A DNA stretch of 20,215 nt. It comes from Haplosporangium gracile. Its lineage: Eukaryota; Mortierellomycota; Mortierellomycetes; Mortierellales; Mortierellaceae. The position numbers and the translations under genes are program-made. Shown here one piece after another: positions 10,760 to 19,681 of this stretch. Position 1 is the first letter of the stretch. Every line of letters starts with the position of its first letter. The stretch covers positions 1 through 20,215 of the forward strand of contig JAAAUF010000768.1 in assembly GCA_015499985.1 (NCBI GenBank), written 5' to 3'. Below the pieces are notes generated by a model. That model ran no database searches. It was not told the DNA's origin and saw only the letters and a program-made list of their open reading frames with translations.

Positions 10760-12792
10760 ATGTCCTCCGACAAGGTACACGCAATAGGACAAAACGAAGG
10801 AGCGCATCGATTACAGGACAACACCATGAAGCTGATCAACTCATTACGTTCCATTCACACATCCCCTCTGCCTGGTAATGATCATCTTTTCTCCAATAGA
10901 AACGCATAGTCGACGATATCTTTGGAGACGACGATGACGAAGACAACCAGAGCCAGAATGGAGACCGCGATTACGAAGGTACTCACTCAACTCACTTTCA
11001 GGAGAACCTTCTTGTCTTACAACTCAAAAAGGAACTACGCTAACATAACGCGTTTATAACTACCGTCGATTAGATCGCCCAAGTACAGGAGAAAAGGGCG
11101 ACAGAGCTGAAGGAGGACAGGAGAATGGCGCCGATGGAGATGGAGATGCTGCAGGGGAAGGAGAGGCAGGAGCGGATGAGGAGGACGACGATATTCAGCT
11201 CCCAAGCTTCAAGAAGCGTCATGCTGATGGAGAATCACCCACTCTCGAGCCCAAGAAGAAGAAGAAATTGGCAAAGAAGGCAAAGCCATCGGCGGAAGGA
11301 GGTGCAGGTGCAGGAGTTGGGCCAGATGGTGCGGAGTTGCCACTTGACCCCCTGCAGCAAAAGATGTCGAAATTGGACAGAGATTTTGATCTTGCTATCA
11401 AGAGCGGCAAGTCGACCAGCCGGAGACGTAAAAAGGACGACGAGGATATTGTAAGTTAATTAGCGCCAGGCATGTCGAGTGTAGTATTTCGAAATGAGAT
11501 ATCCTGTCTGATATCACTAACCATCTTCTACATTTTTTTTTTTTTGATATGAACGAAAACAAATTAGGACACAGAGTTAGATGAAAGTGCATCACGGTTT
11601 GTGGCGAAGATGCAGGAGGCGGCGTTTGCAGACATTGATGCAAAGATGGACCGTCAGGCTGCTCTTGCCAAAGTCAGGATGCTGGAAAACGTCAAGGCCC
11701 AGCTCAACAAGTAACGTCATTCTTTTGTGCTGATCAGGATCTCATTGTCAAGCTGCTACCTGTTCCTGGACGATATATAATGCTAACCGCACTCATTCTC
11801 TGACAAACGCCTGTAGATCTCATGTGCACAACACCTTCTTGGACAACGGAATTCTGGAATCAATGAAGCTGTGGCTGGAACCTCTTCAGGATGCCTCACT
11901 GCCAAGTTTGGACATTATCCAGGACTTTCTCGACATCCTTGACATTGTATGTTGATCCTTGCATTACCCTTCTAGCTGGATCTTTCAGATCTCACCAAGC
12001 ATTGTTTCACTGTGCCCAAGACTAATAACTTCTTTTTTTATATACGACTGTAGCTGCCAATTCAAACACACCACCTTTCTACCAGCGGAATTGGTCGCGT
12101 CGTGTACTTTTACACCAAGGTCGATGATTCCCGAGTGACACCAGCCATCAAGCGCAAGGCCCATTCTCTTGTCGGTAAGACTCAGGAACACACCTCTAAC
12201 TTTTTATTACCTGTACAATGCAAAACTTCATACTTACAAAGTCTGTCTTGATTGTTTAATATTAGACAAGTGGAGCAGACCTATTGTCAAGCTGAGTCAA
12301 GATTACAGGACCAAAAAGATCAACTATGCAGAGGGCGACCAATCAACAGGGCAACGTCGGCGTTACGACAACGCCTCTGCCGCCGCTGCTTCTGCTGAGT
12401 AAGTCCTGGATTTATCTTACGCAGCTATGTCTACGCTTTGATTGCTTGCGGCCAGTTTGGACCGCATTAGGATCATATTACTAACTACAATACCTTTTTT
12501 TACAAATCTGTAATGAAATAGGCCTGCTCAACGGACAATGGGAGTGCGGGTACCTCAGAGCAACCACCACGCTTACGCTCTGATGCCCGAGTCTTCCATC
12601 ACGTACGACAAGTCCCGCAGCGGCAAGGTAACTACATCACTCTTGATCGTGTCATCATGTTAACTATGCCTCAGTCGTTATTTCAATGATGCTTACATTT
12701 TTTTTTCGTTTCATTGTAAAACATTATAGTCGGATAAGTACAAGAAGTTGAAGTCGCATATGGCCAAGATCAAGCAGGTCAAGCGGTCGTAA
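10760..12792 (+). CDS. IWS1: Spn1/IWS1 transcription elongation factor, nine exons, 388 aa
   Basis: Nuclear elongation factor that binds Spt6 and travels with RNA polymerase II. Exons: 10760-10774, 10900-10978, 11074-11450, 11568-11710, 11817-11946, 12054-12174, 12266-12398, 12522-12627 and 12730-12792; the GT-AG phases close exactly. The N-terminus is acidic and disordered (RIVDDIFGDDDDEDN, residues about 7-21), then Gly/Glu/Asp-rich. A basic patch (PKKKKKLAKKAK, about 85-100) may be a nuclear signal. The conserved TFIIS N-terminal-like helical domain runs from about 165 to 300, with SRFVAKMQEAA, WLEPLQDASLP, IGRVVYFYTK and DKWSRPI, all diagnostic of Spn1. The C-terminus is basic (KYKKLKSHMAKIKQVKRS). 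Length is close to yeast Spn1 (about 410). The 15-nt first exon is inferred from the MSSDK-KRIVDDIFG join; intron 1 stays open in frame for most of its length, so the exact N-terminus is the least certain part. Confidence 0.93.
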
Positions 12793-13016
12793 ATCTTTGG
12801 AATTGGATACTGAGACATGGACCGGTTTGAAGTCTTACAGAGGCAGTGACATGTCACATAGCCGGTGACAGCATAGCGACAAAACCATCATTTTTCGAGG
12901 GCATTAGTTCCACAACCCCCCCCCCCCTTTTTTTTTTCTTCAACCAATGCTGAAATTAAATAAGCAAAAAACAACTGGAGGACTGGTGTGCCGTCGATTT
13001 TTTTATTTTTTTTATC
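12793..13016. other. IWS1 3' flank with homopolymer junction
   Basis: No gene. It includes the palindrome TGACATGTCA near 12847-12856, a run of 12 C directly followed by 10 T (12916-12937), and an AATAAG-like element near 12956, the closest thing to an IWS1 poly(A) signal. Confidence 0.45.
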
Positions 13017-13077
13017 CAGACGACCCACCATATGTAAGCGTCCTTTTTTTTTTACCAAGGTAGTGATGGGTCGTCTG
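13017..13077. repeat. 61-bp hairpin element with perfect 11-bp inverted ends
   Basis: CAGACGACCCA (13017-13027) and TGGGTCGTCTG (13067-13077) are perfect inverted repeats, 39 bp apart. The inner part holds ACCATATGTAAGCGTCC, ten T, then ACCAAGGTAGTGATGGG. The right part matches the window start in inverted orientation. The left part is repeated at 13128. This looks like a very small palindromic or miniature element, or fused transposon ends left by excision. Confidence 0.65.
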
Positions 13078-13127
13078 TGACGACACATCAATTTTATCCG
13101 ATTGAAAAGTGGAACTGTCTAAGTGAA

Positions 13128-13144
13128 ACCATATGTAAGCGTCC
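13128..13144 (+). repeat. Second copy of 17-mer ACCATATGTAAGCGTCC
   Basis: Exact direct repeat of 13027-13043, 101 bp downstream. It sits about 110 bp before the first transposase-like codons, where a 5' terminal repeat would lie. The following bases differ (CGGATAAC here, poly(T) in the first copy). A partial inverted match, CGGACGC, lies just past the end of the transposase remnant at about 14549-14555. Confidence 0.6.
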
Positions 13145-13254
13145 GGATAACATTTTTTAATTTTTTGAATTGGACTACAGTCACATGACTTGTCGTCGCG
13201 CCCATCCGTTCATTCATAAAAAAAGAGAGACGCGCTTAATCCCATCCTTGTATT

Positions 13255-14510
13255 ATGAGCGAACCCTCTCTTCCCGCAAAACCAAAAGGCGGCCGTCTAC
13301 GCAAACATTATACACCCTCCGAAAAAAGACGTTACGCCCGGATCCGTCAGAACGACCTTCCCTTATTGGTGCACTTATACCATATAGAAATACACCGTGG
13401 CTGAGCTGAAGAGGAAGGAAGAATAATGATGAGACGATATCTGGACCTTTTTGTCTATCGCTAGATGTGGCGATGTATCCACGGTGCTGATCCTATCGAA
13501 ATACAAGTAATACAGGTTTCCAGTGACCAAGAAGGTGGTGCCGGCGCATGTCAGGATTGAACTTCTGGATAACTATCACTATCTGGTTGCTCGCTTCGAG
13601 GACATGGACACTACTGTATCCCACAATATACTTTGGCTCTGGTCCTGAGATCGACCTGACCAAGCAAACCTTCGGTGAATGGCTCAATAAGGAGGATTAT
13701 TTTCGAACGACCGCCTTGTAACTGCCTGAGACCACCTTCTACTATACCCAGAACAAAAACACCACGGTGGAGACGGTAGTGGTCCAATGGTTGGAGGAGC
13801 AGAAAAAGCGCAATATTTTCATCAGTGCCAAGATGATCAAGAATGCCGCCAAGCTCACATATACTCTGCTTTAAGACTGGTTTGCGATAGAGAAGGGCGG
13901 CATTGGAGTCAACCTGTCCTTTTGCGTGTTGTGGTCCTGGTTTGATGGTTTCAAGTAACGCCACAACGTCGCATATTGCCAGTTTCTTAAAGAGGCCAGT
14001 TCTGTCGACATTAACGCGATGAAACCCGGACTTGAATGCGATCCGCCAGATTTGTTCGGAATACCACCCCGATAACATATACAGCTGTGAAGAAACCGGT
14101 CCCCTGAAGAAATCCAAAGTCGTACACCGTGGGAGGGGACGATACGGAAGGCAGGCCGGGTTGTGCATGTCGAGTTTCCCTCTTGGTATGCGCTAGCGCC
14201 TCGGGTACATCTATTCGCAAGGCAGAGACAATGAGCTCGCTAAGGCAGTTGATACTAGGTGATGAATGATGCCAGTGCATTTTTTTTTGTTTCCACATTT
14301 GCCTTGTGCACCGAACTCGATGATTAATTTATTGTATGTTTCTAGTCGCCCATTATCAGCCAAGAATCTTGCGAGATTTGTGCAGGACGAAACCTTAAAC
14401 AGGGTGAACATCAAGATTATGTTCAAGGGATAGATGAATCGCCAAGTTTGTCATGGAGTGGCTGGACGCTATTCGAGCATACTTTGTAGATTGTAATTTT
14501 TGATTGTTCT
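13255..14510 (+). pseudogene. Decayed pogo/Tigger-type (CENP-B-like, DDE_1) transposase
   Basis: Fragments in all three plus frames give a recognisable transposase order. The N-terminus is basic (MSEPSLPAKPKGG, then YTPSEKRRYARIRQ, 13255-13404). A CENP-B-type DNA-binding region follows: VVVQWLEEQKKRNIFISAKM near 13780, and WFDGFK then RHNV and EASSVDINAM near 13938-14020. The YHPDNIYSCEETG segment (about 14060-14100) corresponds to the catalytic Y-x-P-x-DIYN-x-DETG motif, with the key Asp replaced by Glu. Near 14430-14490, KFVMEWLDAIRAYF may mark the middle of the DDE domain; the rest is missing where a 24-T run begins. Stops at 13507, 13646, 13719, 13872 and 13956 plus several frameshifts make it inactive. 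Similarity was judged from memory of family motifs, not by alignment. Confidence 0.72.
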
Positions 14511-14514
14511 GGTC

Positions 14515-14538
14515 TTTTTTTTTTTTTTTTTTTTTTTT
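14515..14538. repeat. Poly(T) tract, 24 T
   Basis: Uninterrupted run of 24 T immediately after the last transposase-like codons. It may be a replication-slippage microsatellite, or the poly(A) end of a minus-oriented retroposed insertion that truncated the transposase. No further retroelement sequence is recognised beside it. Confidence 0.85.
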
Positions 14539-14754
14539 ATGACGAACGGACGCGACAGTAAGTTATGACTGAATACAAAAAAATTAAATCTTTCGACCTT
14601 AGACCTTGAGACTGTTTCCTGACATTTTTGTCATGTGTTTTTGCTAGGTAGAAATATTAAAGGAACAAGAACATACGCTCTCCATCATGCTCCTAACACT
14701 TACTTGCTTTTTCGACACGTCGATCATCGACCAGATAGTGCCCAATTGAACTGA

Positions 14755-14895
14755 CGTCGACACTCCCCCGAAACTACTCCCTCACCGCTTTTGTACTTTG
14801 AGCAGTGTGTCGAGGCAGGTGTTCAGCCGGGTAAGGATGCGACAGCGGGGGGGATTCCCGGGGATCTATGGCTTGTCATGTATATTCCAAACTCT
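14755..14895 (+). pseudogene. Possible upstream exon of the decayed GCR1_C-like gene
   Basis: Open from the stop at 14752-14754 to a consensus-like donor GTAAGT at 14896. It encodes YFEQCVEAGVQPGKDATAGG followed by IPGDLWLVMYIPNS, which is not low complexity. Splicing to the acceptor CATAG at 15066-15068 would give a 173-bp intron, phase 0 on both sides, continuing LTTRVIRDDPRTKVGVITM into the downstream reading frame. The segment left of it (about 14660-14751) is in the same frame but cut off by TGA. No family was recognised; membership of the same gene is an inference from splice signals and phase. Confidence 0.35.
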
Positions 14896-15068
14896 GTAAG
14901 TATCATTCTTTTTTTTTTTTGCTTTGTTTTTTTGAGAGAAGTGAACCCTAGGGAATGCGTGGAGGCAGAGAGATATTTTTGTATTTCGTTGCGACAGATC
15001 ATTTTTTGTGCGGGCCCCAATGTGTGTATATGATTTCATTCTTGATTTTTCCAAAAGTTATAGCATAG

Positions 15069-16501
15069 TTAACGACGAGGGTCATAAGAGATGATCCAAG
15101 GACAAAAGTAGGAGTAATAACAATGGAAGCAGGTGTAGTTGCCTATAGTGCGGTCAGGAACGATCATCTCAACACTGGTACCGGCTCCAGTAGTAGCAGT
15201 TCTGGCGCCAACGCCCCAACTGCCACCAGCTCTAATAGCGGCACCAGCAGTAAGGGCGCTACAGTCAATCCTAGCTCTGGCTCCAACTCCAACTCCAACT
15301 CCACCGCCAACAACACACTACCCCACGACCTCGCCGCGAAATTCGCAGCAATCAACATAAAAATAGACGTCCTCACAAAAATAGTCACCCAAGACCTCTC
15401 CAACACCATCAAAACAATCGACCAATTCACAATGGAGGCGATCCAGACATAGATACAATGCTACAGGCAGCAGCAGGAGGTGTCGTTGAAGTTTGTGAAC
15501 AGTATCAGCGAGGTTGCGGTGGAGGCTTTAAAAGTTGTTGAGACGATGAGGCACTTGGGGTCGGTAGCAGACGAGGTGGAAGGTGCTGCTTCTCAGCAGC
15601 GAGCTATATCGTGAGGGTAGTCTAGTGCGAAAGTAGGTGCAGCAAGCGCAACAGATGTTGCAGCAGGAGAATGTGCGGTTTCAGGAGTTCCTTCGACATC
15701 AGCGAGAGGAGGATGTGCGGTTTCAGTATCTTCTTCGGTTGCATGGTTATCGACAACAACTACAACATCAACATCAACAATAGGAGAGAGGACAGGGTAC
15801 TTCAGAAATAAGACAAGCATCTCAGCAGTCATAACAGACTCTACCTCTCACCTGGTAACAGGTCCAACCTCCTCTTCCATCGCTTCCGTAGCAGGAGATC
15901 CAATGTCCTCCTCTACATCATCAGGCCCAGCATGAGCCAGGTTCGCCGAGCAATAACAATGGCAACCAGGACAAAGAGAAACAACAGCCAACGTCATTGT
16001 TGAACGATGGGAAGAACTTGACCGCCTTGCCGCTCGAATCGCCCAAGGATGCTACCACTAATTTCTTCCCTCCACCACCACCACCACCACCCTCGACAGC
16101 ATTAATACCTTTCATTTACTCGCACACCCAGACACGCTACCGAGGCGGATTACTGGGAGGCATGGTTTTCTTCTAGGGAGGTAAAGGCACTAGAAGAAGA
16201 GGAAAGGGAGGAAGGTGAATGTGAGGAGGAGAGAATGCCATCGGTATGGAGTGTGGGGAAGTATAGTCCATGGTGGAGGAGTGGGAGGAATTCTATGTTT
16301 CGTTAGATGCGGTCGGTTTGGAAACAAGTGGTTGAGTTTAAGCTTTTGAATGTTACTAATGCTGCTGCGACTGCCAATGAGTTGAAATTGGAGGAGCAGG
16401 TGTGGGTCGGGAGGGAGAGGATGCGGGAGCGCGTTGGGCAGTTTGGGAGTGTCCACACGCGGTTCAGGGGCACTACTGTCAAGAAGAAGACGAGGGATTA
16501 A
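15069..16501 (+). pseudogene. Decayed gene: Gln-rich coiled-coil protein with GCR1_C-like C-terminus
   Basis: Four parts can be followed across three frames. (1) 15069-15449: LTTRVIRDDPRTKVGVITM, then a Ser/Asn/Thr/Gly linker, then a helical stretch (KIDVLTKIVTQDLSNTIKTI). (2) After TAG at 15450, coiled-coil-like QQQEVSLKFVNSISEVAVEAL to about 15612. (3) One frame over, a Gln-rich part with a tandem 14-residue repeat (ENVRFQEFLRHQRE / EDVRFQYLLRLHGY, 15667-15750), an Asn/Gln linker and a Pro run near 16071-16091. (4) In the third frame, about 16135-16501: YWEAWF, an acidic loop, MPSVWSVGKYSPWWRSG, then RSVWKQVVEFK, ending KKKTRD and TAA. Part 4 resembles the GCR1_C DNA-binding domain (W-x-x-W, P-S-V, W-R, basic helix), found in Gcr1/Msn1/Hot1-like factors and at the C-terminus of some Crypton proteins. 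Stops at 15450, 15634, 15781, 15832, 15856, 15889 and 16304 plus two or more frameshifts argue it is dead. Domain identity is tentative. Confidence 0.5.
15667..15750 (+). repeat. Two tandem 42-bp coding repeats
   Basis: Units 15667-15708 and 15709-15750 encode ENVRFQEFLRHQRE and EDVRFQYLLRLHGY. GTGCGGTTTCAG is identical in both. It is an in-frame duplication inside the Gln-rich region of the decayed gene. Confidence 0.75.
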
Positions 16502-18890
16502 AATTTAAAGATGATATTATAGCTGACGATAGCCGTTTTGTTGAGTTGGCCTACAAGTTTTGTTTGTGAGAGTGATGGAGGGACTCCATCCTAAGATGTA
16601 GATTGTTAAAAATTGGGAAGGGAGAGGAATGCACAATTGGATTGAGCTTTGTTGGTAGTGCAATAATGAAAGAGTGACTTTTTGATGGATAAAAAAAAAG
16701 TGAGTGAAATAAGATTAGATAAAGGACAGGAAAGCAATGAATAGAATGATATACGAATTTCTCATTTTGATGCGCTGTCAAGGTAGCATTTGTTTGCGCG
16801 TCAAGGCCCAATTTTTTTTTTTTTTTTTTTTTTGATGAAACATAATATTATTTGTTGTAGCTTCACGAAAGAAGGGATTGAGAGAGAGGATTGAACGAGG
16901 GAGCGAGGGTGGGACTTGTGTTGCCGTTAGCACGCGGTGTACTGAATGAGATAGAGCTCAGTTTACAAACAAAAAAAAAAAAGTGATGGCTGTGACACCT
17001 CGATATTCGCTAGTACAGCCGCATTGAATTGGGCCGTTGGCGGTTTGTAAACGTAGAAGAAGAGGAAAAGCCATGGTTCTTGGCGAACTGGAATTTCGGG
17101 AACTGCTAGGGGTAGGATCTACATCAAGACTTACACACTCCCATAAACGTCTTACCTAGTACCTACATGAATGCCTTCATTTTGTTATACGTATACAGAG
17201 AGTGTTTACCGATCCAAAGGCATGTCATGGCTCAATTTTGTTGACACGCCCGTTTAGGTATATTGTGCCACGCCTCACTTTCCTTCCACTCCCCCCTCCA
17301 GTGCAGCAATCATCTAGTTTACACACTCTTTGTAAGCAACTCAACCAGGGTGAACTATGTACTACATACATTACATCCCTTTCATGGATTACACACTTGC
17401 AGTTCCGGAAAAGCCTTGTCCGTGTGGTCTCCATCCCGGTACATATCAGTGTACAACAGCAGACCGAATCACCCTTTTGATATTCTTTTCCCTTCATTTC
17501 ATTTCGGTACATATCCGTGGTGATGAAGTTATCCAGGGTGTCAGAACTTCTCACGTCTACCTTTCCAGCGTTTGCTGTCTCTTGGCGAGCGCGAGAAAAA
17601 AAAAAAGGGTGAGAAGCCGAGGATGGTGAGGTACGCTAATTTTTCTCGTTCTTCATGGGTAAAATCGATCATTGGCTCTCCCTTCTGAGCGGACTTTACA
17701 CAAAATGCATTGTGGATCGACGCCGTACAAAACTGATCCTCTTCACATCCCTTCCTTTCAGCCAATCGACTTCATTCCTCTCTCCCTGTTCTTCTCGTCT
17801 CGGTATACATCCGGAGGAGGGTCTTATTATCTAGAGAAAGAAAAAAAAACCAGTGTATTGAATCCCTTTCCTCTCTTCATGGAAAAGAAGCGATTGGCTG
17901 GTGGGCTTTTTTTTTTGTGTGGGTAAAAAGACTAATATGCATTACATGGAAACGTCCATCAAAATATTCATTTATGCCCACTAAAGAGTTAATGCGCCAA
18001 AAATCCAGTCCGTGGTCTATTTTACTTTTCACTGCTGGTGCTGCGGTGGCTGTTTTGTTGGGCGTACATTGGAGTCATGATGGGATAGGGATGGAGAGAA
18101 GAGAGAGGGAGTGAGAAGAGGAAATGGGTGACGAAGTTTAGTCCAGATGGTTTGGGACTGATTGGACTAAAAGTGATCAAATCAAGGCACACCAATAGGA
18201 TCACTTCCCAGATCCTTCTTCCATTAGCCCTCGGACGGATCTACCGACGAGAATCAAAACTCCTCCTGACTCTGTTATTCTTCTCTACCCTCTCGATTTA
18301 ACATGATGGGAAAGAGAAAAAAATCATGCAGAGGGGAGAGGAGAAGGGGAGGGGGGAGGAGGAAGTGTATGAGCAGTACGTGCTGGCACAGTATAGAAGT
18401 CGACGCAGTAATTATTTTTTGGTGGGCTATACTGAGAGAGGAGCAACAAAAAAAAAAAAAAAAAGGTTTGATCTGCGGATGAGGATTCCGGGGAAGTCTC
18501 GATAAATTGGACACAAGTCTACAGTCCACACGGGATTGAAATAATCATGGGTATGAAGAATACCAGGGAAAGAAAAATTGGACTCCGACTTTTTGATTAT
18601 TTCTACAGTGCAGCAGAAGGATGGGAAATTGAAGAAAGCAAAAAAGAAAGACGTTGAAGCGGATGGGCGTCCAAAAAAAAGGGATTGGGACTTTTTTTTT
18701 CTCATCTCGGAAAGTAGAGAGAAAAAGGATTATTATTTTCGGCTAATGGACCCGAGAGGAGGAGGGTAGACAAAATCGATCAAGGTGCATGCATGGAATG
18801 GGCGTAGGCTAAAGGCAGAAAAGAAAAGAAAGGAAGCAAAAATGGAACAACAGCCTAAACACTAAACGGATTAGGAAAGGAAGAAGGCAT
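16502..18890. other. Intergenic region without a recognisable gene
   Basis: No open frame with family similarity or gene-like composition was found on either strand. Visible items: a run of 22 T at 16812-16833, a purine-rich stretch around 16865-16915, and two near-identical 15-mers CGGTACATATCAGTG (about 17438) and CGGTACATATCCGTG (about 17505), with a weaker relative CGGTATACATCCGG near 17800. Further on there is an A-run near 18447-18464 and several short purine-rich stretches. A short minus-strand open stretch (about 17600-17765) has mixed composition but no start, splice context or known motif. Confidence 0.5.
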
Positions 18891-19681
18891 CTGTTGGTCA
18901 GTTGGCTTGAGTGCCCCCACCACTTGCCCAATAGCCAATTAGCGAGCAATGCGCTAAAAAGGAATCAAAGTTGTGAGCAAGTCCCATACACTCCAAAAAG
19001 AAGCCAAAGGGAAAGTGCTGAACCCCTGGTAAAAGTAAGAGGATGTGTGTCAATTCTCGGTAGCAAACTCGTTTGGGCTCAAAAGTGTGTGAATGGTGGT
19101 TCTCACCTGCACAAGAAACTCACACGCACACGCAGTTAGTGCGCACCATCTTCAAATTATGAAGAAGGCGTCACATTTGTCACACCCTTTTCATTAAGGT
19201 CGGCTTCACAATTGCAACAAACCCAAACAGGCCAAATCGGTCAACCCAGAAATGCAGCTCGAAAGTCCAACCTCCGCTCAGAAGGAACAGAGTGCGATGG
19301 GTGGACATGCACGTAGCAACGCACTTTCCATACTGGCTTGATTACACTCGTTGCATCATGGACAGCAGGACCCTTCCATGTTCGGGCCACACACGCCATA
19401 CGCCCCCAAGTCGATTCGCAGAGAGCGAAAGAAAAATAAGTTGTATCGTCGGTACAATGTTCGGACGCAAACACCTTAGCTTGTTCCATGTCGATGAGCA
19501 TGTCAAGGTGCTAAAAAAAGGTACTTGGTGGGATTGCCGATGTGCCATTACAGGAGTTGTATAAAAACTATCCACTCCCTCGCTTCGTTTAATTCCTTGT
19601 CTAAGGCCACCCTATCTTCCTCACACCCAACTACGACCCTCCCTCTCTTCTTCTCTCCGGTCTCTCCTTCCATTCACCACC
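18891..19681 (+). promoter_or_regulatory. Upstream region and promoter of the OPT transporter gene
   Basis: A TATA box, TATAAAA, is at 19560-19566, 116 bp before the start codon. It is followed by a CT-rich leader (CCTCCCTCTCTTCTTCTCTCC around 19638) and a strong context CACCATGAC. Two CCAAT motifs lie close together at 18928-18932 and 18935-18939; CCAAT boxes bind the HAP/NF-Y complex, but their distance (about 740 bp) makes a role uncertain. No other gene is seen in this stretch. A TATA box is found here but not for the housekeeping genes, which suits a regulated transporter. Confidence 0.55.

Noticed and set aside
13611..14168. 185-codon minus-strand open frame across the transposase remnant
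   Set aside because: The plus strand shows clear transposase motifs here; the minus frame has no recognisable motif.
15450..16306. Alternative genetic code in which TAG/TAA encode Gln
   Set aside because: The intact genes in the window end with TAA or TAG, and the pseudogene also needs frameshifts, so decay explains it better.
17541..17765. Minus-strand stretch with mixed composition (EDQFCTASIHNAFCVKSAQK, then THEEREKL)
   Set aside because: No ATG start (the open frame begins at TTG), no supporting exons on either side, and no known family; could be a gene fragment but evidence is insufficient.
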